Shown here piece after piece: positions 56,229 to 64,000 of a DNA stretch of 64,000 nt. The DNA lies in assembly GCF_018320785.1 (NCBI RefSeq), contig NC_054878.1, positions 45,875,429 through 45,939,428 on the forward strand, read 5' to 3'. The notes under the pieces are model-generated. The model was not told the origin of the DNA and made no database searches. It saw only the letters and a program-made list of their open reading frames with translations. Every line of letters begins with the position of its first letter. The first letter of the stretch is position 1. A program made the position numbers and the translations under genes. This DNA comes from Cheilinus undulatus. Lineage: Eukaryota; Chordata; Actinopteri; Labriformes; Labridae.

Positions 56229-56326
56229 TGTCTACTATCTATTTATGTTACAGTCTTTCTTTATAAGATGCATGGCAGGATTCGATGACAATTTTCATAA
56301 AAGTGTTTTAGCATGAAGACCTAAAC

Positions 56327-57233
56327 CAGGGGTCATCAAGTCCATCTGCACAAGGGCCAGATTTAGTCTCAACAGAAACTCTGGGGGCCGCATTTTCAAA
56401 TACACAAAAATTAAATAAACATTTTGGACTGACTGTAATATTACTGCAGTAGTATTTGTATTTTCCTTTAAACTACAGGACATTTTTAGTCATTACCAGT
56501 GAGATCTATCCCTGTTATCTAGAATGCAGCAGGCCTGACAACAGGATTGGCCGGACCCCTGAAAATCACAGAGAATGGGCCCTCCCTAACTGTCATTTAG
56601 CACCCATATTAACCCATTTTGACACTTTTAACCCCTTTTTGATACTTTTTGCCTCTTTAACCCAATGTTTGCATGATTTTAACCCCTTTTAAACCAGGTT
56701 TTCTGCATGTTTTATCCCCTTTGTGCCACTCTTTTCTTCAATTTTTGTCACTTTTTAACCCCTTTTATTTACATTCTTTCAACAATTTTTGCAACTTTAA
56801 AACCATTTCTTCCACTTTTAACCCTTCGTTGATACTTTTTGCCTTATTAACCCAATTTTTGAAAGATTTTGACCCCTTTTTAACCACGCTTCCCATATGT
56901 TTTGTCTCCTTTATGCCACTCTATTATCAATTTTTGCCACTTTTCTTCAATTTTTTTGCCACTTTTTAACCCCTTTTCTTTACTTTCTTGCACTATTTAT
57001 TGTTATTTGTAACCAATCTTTGATACCTTTTGCCCCTTTTTTCACACATTTTAACCTCCTTTCACAACTTTTTTTCTGCCAATTGTTTTTTGGGATGGAT
57101 TTAACAGCTGCAGATATTTAAAGCAAAGGATACTCTTAAAATCTTCTTTTCTGAATTTACTGATCTATGAGGGCCAGACAGGAAGCTTTGGGGGGCCTGA
57201 TGTGGCCCCCGGGCCGCCAGTTGATGATCAGTG
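56327..57233 (+). mobile_element. hAT-like family A element, intact ends (907 bp)
   Basis: Ends are CAGGGGTCATCAAGTCC and TTGATGATCAGTG, flanked by a perfect 8-bp duplication ACCTAAAC (56319-56326, 57234-57241). The interior is the TTTTTGCCACTTTT array. This is the best family reference in the window. Confidence 0.9.
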
Positions 57234-57241
57234 ACCTAAAC

Positions 57242-57480
57242 CTTGTGTTAGTTTGTGGCAGAGATGTTCCTGTAAATATCTGGTTTATCCACCTCTAATA
57301 TTTTTAAATCCAGGAAGTGCAGCTTTAGTCCAGCTCTCCCTATCCTGATGTAAATTCATGCTTAGATGTTGGAAACAGATCTTGATTTGACTGTATGCCA
57401 TGTTTGTGAGCAGCTGCCTACACACTGATGGCTTTATTTCCGGTCTGAACGTATAGCTGCACGTGCAGGCAGACAGGCAG
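57242..57480 (+). other. Unique sequence upstream of the CpG island
   Basis: Repeat-free DNA directly before the GC-rich block, likely promoter-proximal to the inferred hivep2 start. Confidence 0.35.
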
Positions 57481-58110
57481 ACAGACAGGTCGCTCCAGAG
57501 GTGACCGGGGAATCCTGCTCCCTCTGCGCCGGCAGACGGAGCCTCCTCCTCGGCCACTGCTCCTCCTCCTCCTCCCCTCCCCTCCCCTCCCTCTGCCCTG
57601 GCTGCGCGCTGGGGGATCCGACGACGTCACAGGAGCGCGCGCACACACATATAGAAACACAGAGGCAGACTCTCTCTCTCTCTCGCTCTCTCCTCTGTGC
57701 TGCTATTCTGGGAAGTGGCGTTTGGAATAACCCCCGCGTGCGTACTGGTGAGCGTGCGTGTGTATGTGTCTCCTGGTTTCACCCTGACACACGCGCACGT
57801 CCACACTCACAGCCCCGTCAGACGCACACATTAGCTGCCTGCCTGCCTGTCTGACTGCAGCAGCGGAGCTCTGAAAGGATTCCTTCCATTTTTACGCGCA
57901 ACTTTTTCCTCCTCCGCGCCGCGTCCTCTCCTCCGCGCTCTCCTCGGCTGTTGTGGATTTCTAGCGACCTCCTGAAGCTCCTGCGCTCCTTCTGACGGAC
58001 AGTCGGAGAGGTGTCAAGCCCTGCCGGAGTCGGATCTCCTGTCAGCTTGTTGTCATTTCGGCTTGGGGGACGGAGGCGCGCAGACGGAAGGTAAGAGCAG
58101 CGGAGGAAAC
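57480..58110 (+). promoter_or_regulatory. hivep2: CpG-rich promoter, inferred hivep2
   Basis: GC- and CpG-rich in an otherwise AT-rich window, with repeated CCCCTCCCCTCCCCTCCC (57574-57593, SP/KLF-like), several GCGCGC and ACGT motifs, and (CT)n. It is oriented with the donor at 58091. HIVEP2 lies head-to-head with AIG1 in human, which is the basis for the name. Confidence 0.5.
57700..58090 (+). other. hivep2: Probable non-coding first exon of hivep2
   Basis: Ends ACGGAAG/gtaagagc, a strong donor, at the edge of the CpG island. The segment has no long, convincing frame, fitting a 5' UTR exon; HIVEP2 is known for untranslated leader exons. HIVEP2 is a large zinc-finger transcription factor, but no zinc-finger coding appears here. 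The left border is approximate. Confidence 0.42.
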
Positions 58111-59067
58111 ACATTCTCACACATTAGTCAGTGACAGCGGACTTTTCTGCGCCCTAGCTCACATTCTGGTCAGTTTTCACGGCGCTTGATCTTTTGTTTA
58201 GCTTATAAGGGCAAGGCTATGCAGGGGGAATACCCCGGGCACGCATTGCATTGCATGCAGATTAGCCCTGTTGCGTAATATCCTGAGGAATTTGCAGTAG
58301 CCTGCACGGCCAGGCTGGCTGCAAGGCCGAGGGAGAGAGAGGATATACAGGGAGAGAGAGGAGGGAGGGGGGCTGTTGCTGGATATGAAGCTGTGAAAGT
58401 GGGAGCTCTGATAGCTGAGGTGTGTTTGGAGCAACACGTCAGCCTCGTGCGCAGCCTTCCTGTGTTTCATATTAAATATGAAAAGATTATTTCCAGGGTG
58501 AGCACAGAAGTGAGCTGAAGGTGTGAAAGAGGACGCTCGAGCAGTGATGGTGAGATGTGGATGGATGGTGGAGTGTCTAAAAATCACATCATCAACATTT
58601 CTTATCTGGATGATTAGTCACGATGAGTGGATTATTCCCGATAAAGAGAATAACAGCTGGATGCCAGAGGACCAGGATTACAGCACTGACATGATTCAGG
58701 CTGCAGTAAAGTCACATCTTTGTGCATCAGTGCATTCACCTGCACGAATACATCAACATCTCTTTACACTGAAGTTCACACCGAGATCCCATTATTTTAC
58801 TGATCAGAGCAGAGACTTCATGATCTTCATCCACATCTAAACTAGAGGTCAGGAGGAGGAAACATCTGGAAGGCTTGCTCCATCTTAGTTCCTTTAAAAT
58901 GTTGGCCACATGCAGGAGTTTGGTGACTTTCAGTGTTGGGGTCTACAACTCAGATTTTTGTTGGCATCTAACTGACTAAGATGTTTTACTTTTTATAAAA
59001 AAAAAACGTAACGGATTTTCAAGAGAAATAGTTTGATTAATGAGTTAAAATAAGCAGTAAGCTAATG

Positions 59068-59270
59068 CTAAATCTGCTAGCCTATTGGTTGTAGTTTCGA
59101 TTATGTGTTAGCATCAAGCTAACAGACTGATATAAATCCCTTAGCACCAACTGATTTTTAAGTTACATTTGCACAAAGAAAATGCTAAATCTGCTAGCCT
59201 GTTAATGGCATTATCCATTATGTGTTAGCATCAAGCTAACAGACTCAGGCACTGATATAAACCCTTGTTC
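59068..59270 (+). repeat. Local direct duplication, about 118-bp period
   Basis: ATGCTAAATCTGCTAGCCT and ATGTGTTAGCATCAAGCTAA occur twice in the same order with diverged spacers. Confidence 0.8.
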
Positions 59271-60394
59271 ATCCCTGATCATCTCTGAGTTTTGTTAAAG
59301 TGACTGACCGTGTCTTTAGCGTAACTTTGCTCCACATGTACATCCCTATGAAGAACCACAGCGCTACTGTTGTGAAGTACTGTCCAGTGGTGAAGTGGTG
59401 CATGCAGAAGCGGCTCTCTGTTTAGAAGTAGATCTAGTCTGCATACCTGTGCACCTGCTCTGCACCTCTGGTGATGTCAGTCTAAGTCAGGGATAATTAT
59501 TCCATGTATTTGACACTTGAGCCCTGATTTGCAGAAGAACCAACTTTATTTTGGAGAAGAAGAATATCAGAGTTGGTAGAAAGGTCCCTACTTTATCACA
59601 GTAAATCATCCTCATGTGCTTCTGCAGTGTTGTGTAAATTCCACCTGATATCTTAGACATCATGCTGTCATTCTCCTCATCCATGCAGGGCGCTGGTTGA
59701 GTGTTGAAGCTGTGACCTTAGAGAGTATTTCTGTGTTGTGACTCGTGTCTCTGGCCCTGCTGGGATTGTCTCTTGAACTGAAACACAGCATTAAGAAGAG
59801 GAGCTCTCCTCCAGAGGAGACGGACTTTATCTCCTCTGCTCATGCTTTCTTTCCTCTGTTTGTGTGTCTGTATCAGAGAGAGAGAGGGAGAGAGTGAGAG
59901 AAATGGTGGGTGGTGCGCTGGCTGGTTCCGGGAATGTTCCATGACGTGTTGCCGTCTAGAGAGGGGCCCCGGCTGGGGGGACTGTGACACACGGCTGGGC
60001 CCTGCTGCTCTCTCTCTGCTGCCGCTCTTATGCTGGAGAATATCAGAGTGTTTCTTTTCCAGAGGAGGTTTAAAGCCCTTATCATACAAGCGTGTCGTCA
60101 TAATCCTGTGATCGGCTGTTCATTCCTGCTGCAGAGAGCTCGCTCGCTCGCCCTCCCTCTCTCTCTCTCCTCCTCCTCCTCACAGAGGTCAGGGTCAAAC
60201 ACTGCTGTATGTTTGAGGACACCACTGGCACTGTGAGGGTTTGGACAGCTGAAGTGTGACAGTGTGCCGCCCAGCTGCTGCCAGCGCTGCTCTGTGGTGT
60301 TTGATATGTCAGAGGAAGCAGGAAGTGAGGAGGCGCTCGCCAGGAGGAGCAGGAAGATGGAGGTGAAGGCCTGAGGTTAATCGATAGATTAGAG

Positions 60395-60785
60395 CAGTGA
60401 CACTCAGCATGGGGCTGTTTCATGTCTTCGTTTCAAAAATTATTCCCATTTTCTTTTTGACACTTTTATCCTGCTTTTTGCAATTTTTTGCCCCTTTTCT
60501 TTGCCTTTTTTGCTACTTTTCGCCCATTTAAGCTGCCTTTTGCAATTAAATGCCATCTATTTGCCATTTTGCCACTCATTGATGTGTTTTGCCCATTTTA
60601 CTACCTTCTTGTTGTTTTTTGCCCATTTTAGTGACTTTTCACTCATTTTTTGCCTCGGTTTTGCCACTTTTGGGCCATTTTTGCCACCTGTAACTCTTTT
60701 TTTTTTTTTACCGCTTTGCACCAGTTTTGCCACATTCTCCCCATTTTTGCCACTTCCTTTGTCACTTTTCACTCATTCTTTTCAG
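60395..60785 (+). mobile_element. hAT-like family B element, right end unresolved
   Basis: Left end CAGTGACACTCAGCATGGGG and the T/C-rich TTTTTGCCACTTTT interior. The right terminus is not recognised. Confidence 0.55.
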
Positions 60786-61849
60786 AGGCTAATGCCACTG
60801 CTACTGCTAGGTACCTTATACAGCCCAACTTTAAAAATATTGAAATATCCCTTTAAAGGTGATGGTGTACACTGATGTTTCCGTTAGCTGACATTTGCCG
60901 GTCATTGGCCGTTAAAAAGGGCGGAAGTCTGGCAGATAAAAGTATAACTGGTCAAAATGTCTGGCAGAAAACATGCCAATGACCAGATGAGTAAATACTG
61001 AATACTTGCATATTATATTTTGTGTAACCTAAAAGATATGTTGTGAGAATGCGTTAATATAAACTAAAAGTTGCCTAATCTAACTACATCTATTGTCCTG
61101 CAGTGCTGGGGTTGTTTATCTCCTTAGATGGCAAGCACATGGCTAATTATGTATGCATGATGACATCAAAACAAATCTATCTCTCTGAGCATGCTCAGTA
61201 CTGCTGGGGACTATGCAGGAAAAGTTTGACCAGAACATTCTCGTAAAACAGAATTTTAATCTCAGTGAGGTTTTCCTGGTTAACCAAAGGCTTAATAGCG
61301 TCAGTGGTATGGAGGATTTTGAGTCATTGCTGCGAGTAATGAAGAGGCTGAAACAAAGGGAACCATAGCTGAGCGTCATAAACACGGATGCAGCAGAGAG
61401 AGAGGCCTACGCCGAGCAGAGTTGCAGTGGACTTCCATAAACTACTTATGACCAATCCTCAGATAAAGTTGGATTGTAGTCAACGCAGAATCACATCGTG
61501 CAGAATGGCATGGACCACTTGGAGCTGATAACGAAGGCTCTGTCTCTCTGCAGAGAGGTTACTGTTATATCACCATGAGGACTGATATTAGCAGTTGATG
61601 GTAAGACTAATTTTTCATCTGAAATGTAGAGTTCTAACGCAGTGTCCAGTTAACAGAGCACTGGGGAGTTATGTTTGGATGCTTCGTTGTTGTTAGTGGA
61701 GGATGGTATTTGGCTGTTGTAAGCTGCTAAGTTATGATAGCGGCCAATGTGTTAACAGGCTAACGGTGCTGATGTGAAGGTAACTGTTGTTGTTTATGAG
61801 TTTAACTCAGTGGTAAATGTATCGAAACCCTAGATAAGACATTTTAAGA

Positions 61850-62301
61850 TTATAAAGCCCAAAAGTCAAAATTTGGCGCCTGTTTTCAGGTTGGTTTCTT
61901 GTAAATTTTTGACTTTACACTGTTCTAAAATTAGGATTTAAAAAATTACTGATTCTTGAGTTTCTAATGTCAATTCAAGTCTTTTTTAAATGCTGAAATT
62001 TGGATTTTTTTCCTGTAAATTTCTGACTTTTGAAAGTCTGAAATGTTGAAAATATAAGACTTTATTATCTCAAAAAAAAAATTTTTCCAAACAAATTTTT
62101 GACCTTTTTTGATCAGAAATCTACAGATTCTCCTTCTATTTTAATCTTTTAGGTTGCCCCCTATACTCCATTGTACATTAGGTTTGCAATCATGATTTGT
62201 TTTTTTAAATGAACATCTAATTTAGAACAGAGCAGACAGGATCCTGCGCCCCACCTGAAGTCTTTGACGCCCCCCCTAGGGGTCCCAGGTTGAGAACCAC
62301 T
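61850..62301. mobile_element. hAT-like right end (GGTTGAGAACCACTG)
   Basis: CCCCTAGGGGTCCCAGGTTGAGAACCACTG closes a T-rich segment with TTTTTGACTTT units. The left end is not identified, so the start is a guess. Confidence 0.4.
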
Positions 62302-63489
62302 GGATTAAAGCAATCCCAGCAACCTTAAAATCAGATGCTTGAGCACATCTCCACTCGTCTTTGTCTTTGTTGGAAGGGAGAGCAGCTAAATTTAAACCCA
62401 GATCGACACTTTAAAGGAGGTATTTTTAGAAACAGCCAAACAATGAAAGAAACAGGAGAAGCAGAGACGATCAATCCTTTATGGAGCTGCAAAAGAACAG
62501 CAGTAACAGAAAGTCCTCCTGAATGTGTTGGAGGTGTCACCGAGGTCATCTTCCTGCAGCTATCTTCTGCTGTCAGGACACACTCCGCGCACGTCTGTGC
62601 GTGCACGTGTCTGTGTGAGTGTGCTCGATGGAAAAGACCAGCCTACGTACCATCTGTCCCAGCGCTACCTCAGATGGCCATCGGGGTGGAGTGAGTGGGA
62701 GCGAGCGTCCATGCAGACACACTGTTAGCAGGCTGGAGAGGCGTATGGAGAACGTGCATGAGGTGTGAGCTGATTTCTGCAGTAAACATTCAATTAATTT
62801 ATTACTCAGGCCTTGTGGGAACTCAGTGTGTGGATATATGACACTAGAACTGGGTGGCTGTCAGTGGGGCTGAAACATTTACTGCAGTTATGTAACACGC
62901 CTTGATTCCTCGCAGATTGGTGTCATCATGGACGGTAATCACTGCTGCTCCACAGCTGACCTGCAGTTATCAGAGACAAAGACAAACACGTCAGACAAAG
63001 AGGAGAGTCAGCGCTAATAGGAGAGACTCGTGCAGCAGCAGGAGAGGGCGAGACAGGACTGCTGTAGATTTACTGGTAGACCTACATTCAGCTGTGGCTG
63101 CAGACTACCGCTCTCAGACACCTGCCCGTGCAGACATCACCTATTGTCAGAAATACACACAGAAATGTTCAGCATAAGATCAGAACACCGTATGGTTAGA
63201 ATAAAGGTTTTGGTTATTGTAGGGTGGGTTAGAAACAACAGGAAAGTGATCTGTTTTTTTATTTTCAGCCTTTTACACCTAAAGGAACAAACCTGACCAA
63301 ACGACTATCCTGCGGTAACTACGTAACTACCAGTTACTGGTACTACCAAACGTAACTACAGAATGTTAGAGCTGACTGAAAGTGTGCTTGGATGCATTCA
63401 GACTAACAGCTGAAGATTAGCATCTACATAGCTACATGTAGCTGAACTGGTAAGCTACATCACATCAGTCCTGACAGAGACCGTTTCTC

Positions 63490-64000
63490 ACAGAGGTAGG
63501 CCTGCAGGACAGAGTGTCTGAGATCAGTGGTCTGCAGGAGAAAGTGTCTGAGAGTGGTGGTCTACAGGAGAGAGTGTCTGAGAGTGGTGGTCTGCAGGAT
63601 AAAGCATCTTAGAGTGATGGTCTACAGGATAGAGTGTCTGAGAGCAATGGTCTACAGGATAGAGTGTCTGAGAGTAGTGGTCTGCAGGAAAGATTGTCTG
63701 AGAGTGGTGGTCTGCAGGAAAGAGCGTCTGAGAGTGGTGGTCTACAGGAGAGAGTGTCTGAGAGTGGTGGTCTGCAGGAGAGAGTGTCTTAGAGTGGTGG
63801 TCTACAGAAGAGAGTTTCTAAGAGTGGTGGTCTACAGAATAGAGCGTCTGAGAGTGGTGGTCTTCAGGAGAGAGCATCTGAGAGTGGTGGTCTGCAGGAG
63901 AAAGTGTCTGAGAGTGGTGGTCTGCAGGACAGAGCTTCTGAAGGTGGTGTTCTACAGGAGAGAGTCTCTGAGAGTGGTGGTCTGCAGGAGGGAGCACCTG
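63490..64000 (+). repeat. 30-bp minisatellite (at least 17 units, cut by window end)
   Basis: The unit is GAGAGTGGTGGTCTGCAGGA plus GAGAGTGTCT, with many single-base variants. It runs past the right edge. Confidence 0.95.

Larger units (their letters stand above)
58091..64000 (+). other. hivep2: Inferred hivep2 intron 1
   Basis: No coding exon is recognisable. It holds a duplicated GCTAACAGACT segment (59060-59265), a family B hAT end at 60395, a hAT end near 62301 and a minisatellite at the right edge. Short TC and GT runs occur at 60150-60185 and 62590-62625. Confidence 0.4.

Noticed and set aside
56673-57121. Phe/Leu-rich open frames as membrane proteins
   Set aside because: Translations of the T/C-rich interior of a hAT-like element; the same pattern appears at 10.4, 21.1, 22.8, 27.8 and 60.5 kb.
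57501-57854. Open frames in the CpG island as a protein gene
   Set aside because: Several overlapping frames on both strands, as expected from GC-rich DNA; none resembles a known protein, and the strong donor suggests a 5' UTR exon.

Overview
The window is nuclear DNA from a ray-finned fish, most likely a spiny-rayed teleost. The evidence is compact split genes with vertebrate-type splice sites, many small non-autonomous hAT-like elements with 8-bp target duplications, Tc1-like, L2/Rex1-like and tRNA-SINE remnants, and long micro- and minisatellites. There are no bacterial features. The exact species cannot be read from the sequence.

Four genes form one syntenic block in the order pex3 (-), adat2 (+), aig1 (-), hivep2 (+, inferred). 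This matches, in mirror image, the HIVEP2-AIG1-ADAT2-PEX3 order and orientations I know from human 6q24. At 163-235 (-) is the first coding exon of pex3, the peroxisome membrane biogenesis factor; the rest lies off the left edge. A repeat-filled 4.7-kb gap leads to adat2 (4956-9130, +, six exons, 186 codons), the catalytic subunit of the tRNA A34-to-inosine deaminase. adat2 converges on aig1 (39679-12622, -, six exons, 233 codons), a multipass membrane FAHFA hydrolase with Thr43 and His134 intact. The aig1 3' UTR appears to run through a minisatellite of about 930 bp with a 20-bp unit. A CpG-rich block at 57480-58110 ends in a clean splice donor. By synteny it is the non-coding first exon of hivep2, so 58091-64000 would be its first intron.

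The rest is introns and intergenic DNA packed with repeats. Four hAT-like families are named here by their ends. Family A begins CAGGGGTCATCAAGT. Family B begins CAGTGATACTCAACG. Family C begins CAGTGGTTCTCAAAC. Family E begins CAGGGGTGTCAAACTCA. Several copies keep 8-bp target duplications, and some are nested. There are also TTAA-flanked fold-back elements, a palindromic ATTACGAG element, three groups of Tc1-like transposase relics, two LINE 3' ends and two tRNA-SINEs. Five tandem arrays have units of 20, 21, 30, 35 and 42 bp.

The four genes share no pathway; they are neighbours by conserved synteny. I found no new multi-gene system. The observations most worth checking are a probable U12-type intron inside the adat2 catalytic region, the aig1 3' UTR minisatellite with 8-monomer duplications, a G-rich 42-bp array between the aig1 and hivep2 promoters, and several nested transposon insertions, including a perfect 20-bp palindrome at a LINE junction.
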